Positions 18,880 to 30,200 of a DNA stretch of 64,000 nt are shown here, piece by piece. Numbering within the stretch: position 1 is the first letter of the stretch; each line of letters begins with the position of its first letter. Under the pieces are notes generated by a model. The model saw only the letters and a list, made by a program, of their open reading frames with translations, was not told the DNA's origin and ran no database searches. Origin of the DNA: Azolla caroliniana (lineage: Eukaryota > Polypodiophyta); contig JBHGNT010000014.1 of the NCBI GenBank assembly GCA_043228905.1, forward strand, positions 4,650,001 through 4,714,000, given 5' to 3'. Made by a program: the position numbers and the translations under genes.

Positions 18880-19200
18880 CTGGGGCCGGATCAAATAGTG
18901 GTAGTAATACAGGACCGAACAGTGGTGACAATTGAGCGTACCATGGTCACAATGGAGGAACTAACTCAGTCGGTTCAAACAATGTTAGCAATCCAGAACC
19001 GAATAGTGGCGGCCACTAAGAGTACAATGGTGACACTAGAGGAGTGAACTCCATCGGATCAAACAGTGGCAACAATCTAGGACCGAACATTGGTGGTAAA
19101 TGAGTGTAGAATGGCGATAATGGAGGAGTGAACTCAATAGGAGCGAACAGTGGTCAAAATCTAAGCCTGAATAGTCACAAAGTGATGGCCAACGTGATGT
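18880..19200 (+). repeat. Degenerate minisatellite of about 90 bp units
   Basis: Three to four diverged copies of a unit containing ggagtgaactcaatcgg, atcaaacagtggcaacaat, ctaggaccgaacagtgg and gtacaatggcgacaatgga. In one plus frame it reads Asn/Gly/Ser-rich words such as NSIGSNSGNNLGPN with stops. It may be a relic of a repetitive coding region or an ordinary minisatellite; no flanking gene is seen. Confidence 0.6.
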
Positions 19201-20071
19201 GGCAATGGATCATGTATAATGGACCTAGGAATTTGGTATATAATTTATGGTGCACATTTATGGTGCTCATTTATATAATTAAAACATTCTAATATTTTCA
19301 TTCATGGTGCAAAAATGACTAGTTATCACTGGTAGCTTTTTGTATAGCTAATTAGCTATGTTAGGGACATAGCTATTGTTTCCACTTCCATGCTTTCACC
19401 CTAATATACGCATTCATCAGCAAACATATGAAAACGAATGTTTGAGTAGACTAATGTGTATAATACGTACCATGATATAGTTAATTAGCAATTAGGGGTC
19501 AAGCTTAGATATTTAGCTACTACTCTTCCATAACTTTAACTATTTAGTTATTACTCTTCCAGAACTTTAGCTACCACTGTACTATGGACTTTGCTATTTA
19601 GTGGTTAGAGGGTTCTAAGTTAGCTAATTAGCTTTAACTCTACTACAAACTCGGTTATATAGCTAACTAGCTACTACCAAAACTTATACTTTCATTTATA
19701 CATTTGAGTTTAAGTAATTGAGTAGCAAACCTACCTCTCTATTTTGTCCACTATTTAGGGAGATTTGTGGAGCAATGCCCACACACATTGATGAAATGCG
19801 ACAGAACATAGCAAAACATATTGAATGAGATGTATGCTTGAACATTCAATGTATTGTACCCTCCAACTGATACTTTTGGTAAGGGAGCTTGAATGGTAAG
19901 GTCATATACTTGTTTTATTATTACCATTCCTCCAAAAATTATAGTTTCTTTTTAAGGCAACATAATTTGTCTTCTTGATTGAGATATTGTTCTTGAAATT
20001 GTTACACTTACGTGTTCCTCGAGTAGCTTTGATTTGAACCTTTTGCCTATACATGGGCACTTTTTACTCTA
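19201..20071. other. AT-rich sequence without recognisable features
   Basis: Contains scattered gctatttagttattac-like words but no coding frame, LTR or clear tandem array that I can support. Confidence 0.4.
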
Positions 20072-20294
20072 GTGTTGGCTAGAGGTTTTTTCCCCATGTT
20101 ACCACATACATGACTCACTCATATGTGGTGGTACTTAGTACTTAGGGATATATATTTCAGCTCTTACTAGTTTTGTAGGATTCATCAATAGAGAGAGCTA
20201 TTCCAACCATTGTCTTCTCTGTGTGAGCGCTTCTTGTCTGAGCTTCTTGTGTGTGCTTCTTGTGTGTCTCCCACTCTTCCACATACACCCAACA
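20072..20294 (+). repeat. Short LTR (Cop-4), 5' end of a truncated copia element
   Basis: 223 bp between TGTTGGCTAG and CACCCAACA (inverted termini TGTTGG/CCAACA). A TATA-like gggatatatatttcag lies inside. It is followed after one base by a perfect PBS. The 5' boundary is inferred from the inverted termini alone because no second LTR is present. Confidence 0.65.
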
Positions 20295-20295
20295 A

Positions 20296-20307
20296 TGGTA
20301 TCAGAGC
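20296..20307 (+). other. Primer binding site of Cop-4
   Basis: tggtatcagagc, complementary to initiator tRNA-Met, one base after the LTR terminus. Confidence 0.88.
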
Positions 20308-20564
20308 GGGTTCTTCATCCTCTCCATCTTCAGTTTTTCGCGTCACTGCGCGCCCGCATTTTTAATAGTGCAAATCAACTTCCAAATATAGAGAAGTGAT
20401 TTTCAGCACTCGGAGAGCATTTCCACCGGGTACCCTGTTGTTTTACCCCCCATTTTGAAGTCGTTCATGCAGTCAAAATCGCCATCTGAGTGACAGTTGT
20501 GAGTTGAAATTTCAACACTCATTTTAGATTTCGTTGAGGTAAGATTTTATCACTTTCTTGTTCT

Positions 20565-20770
20565 TTGGTGAAATGGCAAACAATAGTGACTTGTTTGGCA
20601 TGCTTCCAAGCTGAGGATAAGCTTGATGGGACTAACTATCCAATGTGGTCCTACATGATGAAACATGTACTTGTTGCCAAACAACTATGGAACATAGTGG
20701 TAGATGTAGATCGGCGTCCCACTGGTCTTTCTACTTCACAATCTACCCCGTGTTCCACTTGTGTGTGCCC
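20565..20770 (+). pseudogene. Cop-4 gag N-terminal remnant
   Basis: After an approximately 250-bp leader, codons near 20610-20720 read KLDGTNYPMWSYMMKHVLVA then KQLWNIV, the N-terminal signature of copia gag with the conserved NY..W. The frame is shifted relative to the ATG at 20573 (MANNSDLFGMLPS). The element is lost after about 20770; no CCHC or pol follows. Confidence 0.7.
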
Positions 20771-21400
20771 AAAAGTAAAAAATTCGGGGATTCCCATATT
20801 TCACTCCCTATAATACATTATTATATGTATCTAAGTTTTGCCCACTGAATATTAGCTAAAATAATAGTTAATTAGTTATGGCCATTGTATCTGCATGGTA
20901 GCTATCATAGTGTTTCCATTCCCATGTTTTCACCCCTACATGAAATGGTGGAGATGTTTAGATGCCAAAGGTGCAACCAAACCAAGAGGGCTACAAGCCT
21001 TTTCATGCCTGGATTCTAGCATGGACGATTCATGACTACCCTACATATGGATTTTGTTCCGGTATTGGGATAAGCCTATAAGGCACTATAAAGAATCAGA
21101 TATGATTCTATGTAGTGGAAGAGATGTGTGTTATGTGTGTAAGAGAGAGGAGAGGAGATAAACACAAGTTAGATTAGATAGAATAGAAAAAATTGAATAC
21201 TCAAGAAGAAGATGTATATTAACAAGGAATATGAGATTCAAAAATGTCGCATTACAAGGGAGGACAACCGATACACTATGAAGTAGGAGGGTGCTTTATA
21301 TAAGGTCACCCTCTCTATTCATTAACTTATTACAACAACCACTCTCTCTTGGGGAGTGTGGAGACTCATTAGTCATGATCCAAAAATCCGTTGCAAACTT
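20771..21400. other. Unassigned sequence
   Basis: No coding region recognised. It includes a purine-rich stretch (gagagaggagaggag) near 21150 and a TATA-like gctttatataag near 21292. Confidence 0.35.
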
Positions 21401-21708
21401 TGAGACAAAATCTTTGTGTTGGCATGAGAGCTTTCCAAGACGACAATTTGAGTTTTCTATTTCCATGATTAAGCTCCAAAATCACTTAACTTTGTGCCCG
21501 AGATCAAATATCCGTGCCAAGAAATTCAGCATGACCTTGACTAATAATGGAAACTACTTGAGACAAAATCTTTGTGTTGGCATGAGAGCTTTCCAAGACG
21601 ACAATCTGAGTTTTCTATTTCCTTGATTAAGCTCCAAAATCACTTAACTTTGTGTCCGAGATCAAATTTCCATGCCAAGAAATTCAGCATAACCTTGACT
21701 AATAATGG
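21401..21708. repeat. 158-bp direct tandem duplication
   Basis: Two head-to-tail copies starting tgagacaaaatctttgtg at 21401 and 21559, differing at a handful of bases (for example ccatgatt/ccttgatt and gtgcccg/gtgtccg). The short open frames across it contain the same residues twice. The source of the unit is not recognised. Confidence 0.85.
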
Positions 21709-21852
21709 GTCTGAGGAGATTGGATTGAGTAGAGAACCGATATTTTCATATGGTAGGTTCATCTGGATAATTTGGATATGATGAACTCTTACATGTAGCA
21801 GCGATCAAGGCATCATTGTGAAAGAATATATATCACTACATGTTGAATATGA

Positions 21853-22187
21853 TGACAGGAACTAGAAGCTCCCTATACGCAACGCTCGGCCACAAGCGAG
21901 CTTAGAATCATACACAAAAAACGGGAAATAAAGCACGACACGAAGAAGAGAGGAGTACGTAGGATGTTTACGTGGAAAACCCAAACTAGGGAAAAACCAC
22001 GGCAGCTCACAGGCTGCAAACTATCACTATGCTAGAATGTACAACAGTGAGTTCACGGAGGCAACGACCTCGTGCTCACGATCTTCGCCACAGGCGGCGG
22101 TTACAACAGAGGCAACGACCTCTCTCTCTCTCTCTCTCTGTACACAATTACGCGCTCTCTCACTCCTTACACCAACAAGAATGACAA
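21853..22187 (-). repeat. Truncated 3' LTR of Cop-3
   Basis: Matches 26057-26395 closely to the block aagaatgacaaccacac, then jumps into RNase H codons (gatggatggcactttgac). About 410 bp of LTR, the PPT and roughly 65-70 codons of RNase H are deleted. Confidence 0.88.
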
Positions 22188-24980
22188 CCACACGATGGAT
22201 GGCACTTTGACTGTCGCAATAGAGCCGGTATTCATCTTGTCGGATACCGAGCTCTCCGATGAAGTCCTTCATCCATAAGATTTCCTTGCCGGCTTCCACA
22301 GCTGCCATGTACTCTGCCTCCGTGGTTGACAATGCAACCGTCTTCTGCAGCCTCGACTGCCACGAAACAACTCCCCCTGCATATGTCATTACATACCCAG
22401 ATGTAGACCGGCTGGTATCCACATCAGCTGACATGTCTGAATCGGTGAAACCGTCAAGTTGAGGTTTTCCGGAGCCGAATCGGAGACACAAATTTGAAGT
22501 GCCCTTCAAATACCGGAGTATCCATTTGACCGCGTTCCAGTGCTCCTTGCCGGGAATGCTCATAAACCGGCTCACCACTCCGACTGCGTATCCTATATCC
22601 GGTCGGGTACACACCATTGCGTACATCAAGCTCCCGACGGCAGAGGCATATGGAATCTTCATCATATCCGCCTTCTCTGCTTTTGTCTTCGGGCTTTGCT
22701 TACCGGATAGCCTACAGTTTGCCGAAAGTGTCGATCCGACCGGTTTCGCATCTGACATGTTGAACCGGTGAAGCACCTTTGTCACGTACTTTTCCTGTGA
22801 TAGCCATAATTGCTTCACTGACCGGTTCTAGATAATATGCATCCCCAACATCTGTCTTGTCGGACCCAAGTCTTTCATTGAGAAGGTCCGGTTGAGGGCC
22901 TTCTTCAGCATCTGTATTTTGACTTGGTCCCGTCCGATGATCAACATGTCATCCACGTACAGAAGGAGTATCAGGAAGTCGCCTCCTTCAAACTTCTTCA
23001 CAAACACGCAGTGATCGGCCTGCGTCTTGTGGTACCCTTGATCGGCCATGAAGGAGTCGAACTTTCGGTACCATTGACGGAGAGCCTGCTTTAGTCCGTA
23101 TAGGCTCTTCTTCAGCCGGCATACCAGGTGCTCCTTCCCTTTCTCCACAAATCCCTCCGGTTGCTGCATGTAGATCTCCTCTTCGAGGTCGCCGTGAAGG
23201 AATGCCGTCTTCACGTCCAGCTGCTCTACCTCGAGGTCCATGCTTGCCGCTATACTCAACACCGTCCGGATGGAGGTCATCTTTACAACCGGGGCAAATA
23301 TCTCGTCGAAGTCCACGCCCTTCTTCTGCTGGAACCCCTTCACCATGATCCTGGCTTTGTATCTCGGGGGGTTGCCGGCATCTCCCGGTTTCAACTTGTA
23401 CACCCACTTGTTTCAGAGTGCCCGCTTTCCTTTCGGCAACTCCACCAATTCGTACGTATGGTTCTCATGCAGGGAATCCATCTCATCCTGCATGGCACTT
23501 AACCATTTGCGGCTGTGGGTGTCATCCTTCGCTTCTTCGAAGCTTCAGGCTCCCCCTCATCGGTCAACAGAACATGCTCTGCATCCAGACATCTCCGGGG
23601 GGCCCTTCTCTCTTTGAGAGGATATCTCCGTCTTCGGGCTTCGGTGACCGGCTCCTACATTTGCTCTTCATCCGAATCCGATTCGGGGTCTTGGCTGGTT
23701 CCGGATTCGGCTTCCTCTACTTCTTCTTCAGCCTGTTCGGTATCCTCACCGTATCCGGCTGGTTCTTCGAGTGCTAACCGGTCTCTCGCCGGTTGGGTCT
23801 GCTCATTGTAGAATCGATCCTTACCGGTCGACTCGGAGTTCATTATCTTCTTCTCCGACTCCCAGTCGGTAAGCGTCTTGTCCTCCATGAAGATAATATC
23901 TCGACTCCGGAATACCTTCTTGTCGACCAAGTCCCACACTCGGTAGCCGAACTCATCGTCACCGTAACCGAGGAATATACATGGCCGGGTCTTTGGATCT
24001 AACTTTCCTCTCCAGTCCTTAGCTACATGCACGTACGCGAGACACCCGAATACCTTCAGATGCCGGTAGGATACTTCCTTACCGGTCCATACTCTCTGTG
24101 GCATGTCTCCGTCCAAGGGTACTGAGGGTGATCTATTTATCACGTATGTCGTCGTCGACAATGCCTCAGCCCAAAACTTCTTGGGTAGTTTTGCATGCGC
24201 TAGCATACTCCGAACCCTCTCCATTATGGTCCGGTTAATCCTCTCGGCCAATCCGTTTAGTTCCGGCGTCTTCGGCACGGTAAATTCGAGCCGGATTCCC
24301 TTCGAGCGGCAGTACTCCTCGAATTGCCCCCGGTATTCTCCTCCGTTATCTGCTCGAACCGCCTTCAGCTTCTGGCCGGTTTCTCTTTCCACTCTCGCGT
24401 GGAGCTCTTTGAAAATGGATAGCACCTGATCCTTCGTCTTCAACGGTGTGGCCCACAACTTCCGGCTGTGGTCATCTATGAACATCACGAAGTACTGCAC
24501 TCCAGCATGTGACTTCGTGTCTACTTGACACACATTCGCATGCACCAACTCCAGTGGTGCATTACGTCTCATCGGTGGCCTTGGTCGGAAGGAGGTCCGG
24601 TTTTGCTTACCGGCCAGACAATCAGTGCACTTCTCCAAGTGCACGTTCTTCACTCGAATGAGGTTGTCGTCTGCAAGCCTCTTCATCCCCTTCTCGCTCA
24701 TATGACACAACCTCTTGTGCCACAGCTCACCGGCAATGTCGGATGCCACGTTCACTTCTTCCGGACACAACCGGGCATTCATCAGGTACAATGTGTTGAC
24801 CTTCTGGGCCCGAGCCACAATCAGGCTCCCTTTGCTGAACTTCATGACACCGTTCCGGATGCTACCTGTGTAGCCTTCATCATCTAGCCGACCGGATGAT
24901 ATCATGTTCAGACGAACCTCCGGAACGTGTCGGACATCCTTCAGCAGCAACTTGCATCCTGTTGGTGTTGACAGCCACAC
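22188..24980 (-). pseudogene. Cop-3 pol: integrase, RT and RNase H
   Basis: Reads downstream of the first nonsense codon. Integrase has the zinc site (LWHKRLCHMSEKGM, CTDCLAGKQ), VRADNGGEYRGQFEEYC and ELNGLAERINRTIMERV. The frame stops at 23655 after SDEEQM and a deletion near 23545 shifts it. RT resumes at 23403 with VEQLDVKTAFLHGDLEEE and YVDDMLIIGRDQVK. Stops precede KWVYK (CGA to TGA) and follow GMHII (position of a CGG in Cop-2). RNase H has TDSDMSADVDTSRS and LSTTEAEYMAAVEAGKE, then is truncated after YCDSQSAIH by the deletion into the LTR. RT catalytic residues remain, but the protein is broken. Confidence 0.93.
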
Positions 24981-24998
24981 GTCTCCTATGCCAACAAT

Positions 24999-26027
24999 TC
25001 AGCATGTACTTTCATTCCCCATCCGGACACAGCCGTGATCACCGGCTGAGTAGGATGAGAAGCATTTCTGGTCTGGGGTAAGGTGGAACGACGCTCCGGA
25101 GTCTACCACCCAGGTCATCTCATCGCCGACAAGGTTTATCTCACTCTCCTCGGGTATGAGCATCAACTCTTCTTCACTTGCCGCGATTGCCGTCGTTCCC
25201 TTCCGGTCCGGCCCCCTCTGGTCTTTACCGTTCTGGTCCGGGGTCCGCTTCGAATCGGTACCGTCGGTCTCCTTATCTTTTCGGAAATGCCGACAGTTCT
25301 TTTGGAAGTGTCCCGGCTTGCCGCAATAGAAGCAAGTAGGCCCCCCCCTTGACTTTGACCGTGTCCCCGACTTCTCCCGGTTCTGGGGACTACGGTTTCT
25401 ATGTCTTCCACGTTTTGATTCGGTAAGGAGCGCTTTGGAGTCGGAGCTCGTATCTTTATCTTTCCGACGTGCCTCCTCATCTAGTAGGCTCGACTTTACT
25501 CTTGCTAGGGATAACCGTTTCCCTTCCGGCCCGGCGTTGCCCAAGGTGACAACCAACGTCTCCCAGCTATCTGAGAGGGAACCGAGTAGGAGTAGTGCTA
25601 GTACCTCATCGGAGAGAGGTACCTCCAATGATGTTGCCTGGTGTATCAGCCCTTGGAAGGCATTCATGTGCTCCGCCATGCTGGAACCGTCTTGGTACCA
25701 GAGTCTTACTAGCTTCCGGAATACCGAAACCTGATTAACAACATTTTTGTTTTGAAACATTATGCCGATCTTCTCCCAGAGCTCATGAGCCTTGCTCTCT
25801 TCATTGAAGTTGTTGTATAGGCTCATGTCGATGAAGCACCGTATGTACACCGTTGTCTTCATGTGCATCACCTCCCATATCGCGGCGTCGATTTTGTCCG
25901 GTCTCTTGTCCCCGAACTGAACCGGCAGCCAGAGGTCTTTAACCACGAGCATGTCCCTCATCTTCGACTTCCACACCGAATAGTTGGAGCCGGTGAGCTT
26001 GAACATGCCACCAAACGATTCGTCCAT
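24999..26027 (-). pseudogene. Cop-3 gag-protease
   Basis: Start chosen at the ATG at 26027 (MDESFGGMFKLTG); upstream codons belong to the PBS and LTR. Gag reads NYSVWKSKMRDMLVVKDLW and ELWEKIGIMFQNKNVV, similar to Cop-7 and unlike the Cop-2 gag start. The CCHC knuckle is CFYCGKPGHFQKNC. Protease DSGASFHLTPDQ is present. The frame ends at a TGA where Cop-7 still has CGA (GTC-R-I), then continues in the same frame as pol. One nonsense change therefore separates gag-protease from the rest. Confidence 0.92.
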
Positions 26028-26042
26028 TTTTTGTGTTGTTAT

Positions 26043-26054
26043 GCTCTGATACCA
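26043..26054 (-). other. Primer binding site of Cop-3
   Basis: Plus strand gctctgatacca, two bases from the LTR boundary at 26057; initiator tRNA-Met type. Confidence 0.9.
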
Positions 26055-26056
26055 CT

Positions 26057-26806
26057 TGACAGGAACTAGACGCTCCTTATACGCAACGCTCGGCCACAAC
26101 CGAGCTTAGAATCATACACAAAAAATGGGAAATAAAGCACGACACGAAGAAGAGAGGAGTACGCAGGATGTTTACGTGGAAAACCCAAACTAGGGAAAAA
26201 CCACGGCAACTCACAGGCTGCAAACTATCACTATACTAGAATGTACAACAGTGAGTTCACGGAGGCAACGACCTCATGCTCACGATCTTCGCCACAGGCG
26301 GCGGTTACAACAGAGGCAACGACCTCTTTCTCTCTCTCTCTCTCTTTGTACATAGTTACGCGCTCTCTCACTCCTTACACCAACAAGAATGACAACCACA
26401 CTTACTAGAAGTTTGCCCTAAGTCATATTTATACTAATATGACTTTTCGGCTATTTACAAATATAGCCTCGATGGACTCTGAGAAACATATTTACGAATA
26501 TGTCTCTTCATCCGGTGAGCATTCCTCACCGGGTCTGCACCATCCGGCTCTCCGTAGTCGGGTACTCCTCATCCGGTCTTCACCGAGTCTGCACCATCCG
26601 GCTCTCCGTAGCCGGGTACTCCTCATCCGGTCTTCACCGGGTCTGCAACATCCGGCTCTCCGTAGCCGGGTACTCATCCGGTCTTCACCGGGTCTGCACC
26701 ATCCGGCTCTCCGTAGCCGGGTACTCATCCGGTTTCGGCCTCAGCCGAGTTTGTTCATCCGCACTGTTCTTCTCCATTCCCATCCGGAGGGACCTGTCTC
26801 CCAACA
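26057..26806 (-). repeat. 5' LTR of Cop-3
   Basis: 750 bp. In element sense: a tandem array of catccggctctccgtagccgg-type units (26740-26510), the ATATTTGTAAATAGCC inverted repeat, a TATA box within GTCATATTAGTATAAATATGAC followed by TTAGGGCAAAC (about 26445-26408), then a CT/GA run and the terminus. The element-sense start is TGTTGGGAGACAGG and the end is GTTCCTGTCA. Confidence 0.9.
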
Positions 26807-26811
26807 TATGA

Positions 26812-28182
26812 TGGAATTGATGTTAGGGGCTTTGGCATGGTATCGAGATTACTTGGTGATATGGACGCTGGTAGGGCAACAATATTACTTAGGAGAAGTT
26901 CACCGATATTATCTTGTATCTTGCCTTTATCTTTATCTAGAAAGATTGGCTGCACAATATTCATTGTAATGTTGGATTATCTTGTATCTTGCCTTTGGCT
27001 ACTTTTATCTTAATACTAATGGAGGATAATTTTTATGGAAAGTACTAGATGAGAGATTATTGACATTAATTTAGTATAATTATCAGAAGGTTGAATACAT
27101 GGAAGGTTTATAGGTTGTTTAGATACAAGTGAGATAAATCTTGACTCTGTTACATAGAGTGCTTTAAAAGGAAGATAGATAAAAAGATAGATATGAAAGA
27201 TTTGGTGGAGCTTTAGGAGGAGACCCTTGAGTTTCATTGTAACATCCCAATAAACTACGATCATGTTGCCTCTTAGCATTGTTGGTCTTACATGATCTCT
27301 TGAGACCATTAAAAATTCCAGCAACGTTTGTGCCTTGATCTAAAATCTCCCCCCTTCCAATGAGCCCTCCTCTCCCTTTTTTAGGCCTCAAGAGCACCTC
27401 ATATAGTAATTGTTTTTTATAGTATGCACTTTGCTTTTTCACCTTGCATGCATTCCTTTTTCCTCAAGCGCATTATGCGATCAAAATGTTGATGATAATG
27501 TATTCCATTTGGATTCCACTCATTCATCCCATAGATGTTTGCTTGATCTCTTGTAGTCTCGACGTGACTCAACACCCGACCTTTCAAACATTGGAGTAAG
27601 TTCTTGCCAATTGAACTAAGTTCTTTTGTTGTGTTTAAATTCATCTCATTATCCTTCTTGTTGTACCTTACTCTATCCTTCAATGTTTTATATATGGGTG
27701 AAAGCATGCTACGGTGTACGAAAAAAGTACTATTTTTGGCAAAAACAAACATGTATACTTTTCATATTATTAGTACTAAAAACTAAGAAAAAGAAATTGG
27801 CAAAACAATAAAATTTAGGGAGTGGAGTGGGGGTAGTACAATCTGCATTGAAGACAAGAAATGAGGGGAATTAGTTGTGAGAAGATATTACCATTTTGGG
27901 GGCTACTTTTCCCGCGCATTTAATTTAGTGCTTTTCAAGTTGAATGATTACTTCATTTTGGTAGTTCTTCTTCATCATCATTGGTCATCATTCTCCACCC
28001 AACCGAGCCAAAGTCCATCTCAGATTTTCACCTTATGCATGACCCCTAAACTCGTTACTCATATTTGAATCATAAGACTTAATTGTTTTCCTCGTCGCTC
28101 ATGAAGATAGTTCTCTATCATGAAATTTCTCCTAACCATGTTGCCAGAGTTTCTTCCATTAATCATTTTGATAACTCATATA
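26812..28182. other. Unassigned sequence with a weak coding-like segment
   Basis: No LTR or known domain recognised. On the minus strand 27752-27417 is open (for example ELSSIGKNLLQCLKGRVLSH and ANIYGMNEWNPNGIHYHQHF). It overlaps a second open frame at 27442-27164 (LLRPKKGRGGLIGRGEI), as if one coding region were shifted. Composition is not repeat-like, but I do not recognise the protein. Left of it, short repeats of ttatcttgtatcttgccttt occur near 26905 and 26978. Confidence 0.35.
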
Positions 28183-28538
28183 TGTTGGTGGACAGGTCCC
28201 TCCGGATGGGAAGTGAGAAGACCAGTGCCGACGAACAAACTCGGCCAAGGCCGATAGGCCGAGGCCGAAACGGTATGAACCGGATGAGGAGAACCCGACT
28301 TCGGAGAGTCGGATGGTGTAGGCCCGGTATGAACCGGATGAGGAGTACCCGACTGTAGAGAGTCGGATGGTGTAGGCCCGATATGAACCGGATGAGGAGT
28401 GCCCGACTGTAGAGAGTCGGATGGAGCCCATCGAGGCTACATTTGTAAATAGCCGAAAAGTCATATTAGTATAAATATGACTTAGGGCAAACTTTATCTG
28501 TTGTTGTTGGTGCAAGAAGAAATCAGTGCGCGTAACTG

Positions 28539-28570
<32 letters not shown>

Positions 28571-28846
28571 CGAGGTCGTAGCCTCTGTTGTAACCGCCGC
28601 CTGTGGCGAAGATCTGAGACACGAGGTCGTTGCCTCAGTGATCTCACTGTTGTATATTTCTGCATAGTGACAGTTTGCAGCTTGTGGGCTGCCGTGGTTT
28701 TTCCCCTATTTTGGGGTTTTCCACGTATACCTCCTGTGTACCATTTCTCCTCTTTTGTATCTCGTTTCATTACCTGTTTTTCTGTGTATGTAAAGAATCT
28801 CGGTTGTGGCCGAGCGTCGGACATTAGGAACGTCGAGTTCCCAACA
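28183..28846 (+). mobile_element. Solo LTR, plus orientation, TSD atata
   Basis: 664 bp from TGTTGGTGGACAGG to GTTCCCAACA, flanked by atata at 28178-28182 and 28847-28851. It is related to the Cop-3 LTR: same start, three units of gaaccggatgaggagtacccg, the inverted repeat ATTTGTAAATAGCC, AGTATAAATATGACTTAGGG, an (AG)14 run at 28542-28570, and the ccgtggtttttcccc block. No internal region is present. The TSD may be trivial because it is AT-only, but both LTR ends support it. Confidence 0.9.
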
Positions 28847-28867
28847 ATATATGGATATCTATCAACA

Positions 28868-29090
28868 TCCAACCTTCTATCTTAGACTGAGGTTTCTTCA
28901 ATCACTAATCCTCGTATTTCAGATTTGAAGCTTCTTCCAACACAAGTCCTTCTATCTCCAATTTGAGGCTTCTTCCAACATGAATCCTCTTATGTGAGAT
29001 TTGTTTCTGCTTCTTCAAGTAAGAGTTGTCCTATCTCTGATTTGAGGCTTCTTCAAAACATGAGTCCTCCTACCTCAAATTTCCATGAAT
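28868..29090. repeat. Degenerate short tandem repeat
   Basis: Four to five diverged copies of a roughly 45-60 bp unit containing atttgaggcttcttccaac and agtcctcctatctc. Confidence 0.55.
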
Positions 29091-30200
29091 CGTAAGAATG
29101 CAATGATAAAGGATTGTCTTCCTCATGTTCATCTTTCTTCTCATTTTCTCATGTACATTTATTACATCAATTTTCTTCTTCCATTTCATTGAAATGGAAT
29201 ATATGAAATGATGGTTTTCTTGTTTATGAAATGATGGTTGTCTACGTGATTCCTTGTCCTATTCAAGCTCACGTTCTTACTCCTTGTCCTATTTGCAAGC
29301 TCACATTCTTACTCCTTGTCCTATTCAAGGTCACATGCTTATTCCTTGTAAGAATGATTCACAATCATCTTTCAGTATTTCTATGTTTCCATATATAAAA
29401 TGATGCTTTCCCTTTACTATTAAATTGCAAATATCCGAAATGTGTTGATTTATTATGCTTGCAGGTCCATTTGGTAACATTAGTCTACCATTTCTTTGTG
29501 TAATCTGTATTACATTAACTACTTTGACCGGAAACTCTTTTCTATTAATACATATAGTGAGAGTGGTAGTCTTCAATGAGATTTAATTATCATGTTTACT
29601 AATAGACCATATTTGAATCTACGTATCGACAGAGTTAATTTCACCTAGATGTCATTTGCGGAGCTCAGACTAGCGTATACTCTTTTGATGGCGAATCAGG
29701 CAAAGATGGTTGTCACTCACCTTTGAGCCTCACAGTCACTTAATGATTAAAGGATTATTAAGAACAATATCTCTCTCACTTTCTCTCACTCGCTCTCATA
29801 GAGAATAGATGCAAAGATTACCTTTATTACCCCTCTTGCTAAGATGTTTAGCACCAACAAGGAAGAGATATTAGTGTTTCTCTACTAAACACTTCACTAA
29901 CCTTGCTTAGGCTCAAAGGTTACAAGAAGAGAAGAGAGGAAGCTTAAGGTCTTAATCACTAGGGAGATCTCTACAAATGGATGAACCCTTACAAAGACAC
30001 CACAATGTGGTTTATATAGGATTTACATTTGGGGTATGACTCTTTCACACTTGGCTGCCCATTAGCTTCCTTTCCTCTTGGTTTTCTCTTGCCATTTCCT
30101 CTTCGTGGTTCCTTTAGCCATACAATATCCTTGTTGATGCGCTCTTCTTCAAGAATGATCGCGGTGCAATCCAAACTCCTAACATCTTCCCTAACCTAAT
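29091..30200. other. Unassigned, includes a small 3-copy repeat
   Basis: Near 29250-29345 there are three copies of a unit with ttccttgtcctattcaagc then tcacattcttac. The rest is AT-rich with a CT-rich patch near 29770 and a TATA-like gtttatatagg near 30012. No coding region or LTR boundary can be supported. Confidence 0.4.

Larger units (their letters stand above)
21853..26806 (-). mobile_element. Cop-3, decayed Ty1/copia element, TSD tatga
   Basis: Minus-strand element with ends TGACAGG... and ...CCCAACA on the plus strand, flanked by perfect tatga at 21848-21852 and 26807-26811. The 5' LTR is whole (26057-26806, 750 bp). The 3' LTR keeps only its first approximately 335 bp (21853-22187), fused by deletion to the RNase H coding sequence, so the PPT and the end of pol are missing. 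Pol is very similar to Cop-2; the gag N-terminal half is not. Four nonsense codons and one frameshift break the coding region. Confidence 0.92.

Noticed and set aside
26500-26811. Repeat protein with Arg/Leu/Gly units (for example STRLRRAGWCRPGE)
   Set aside because: It is the translation of the Cop-3 LTR tandem array; the same array appears on the opposite strand in the solo LTR at 28183.
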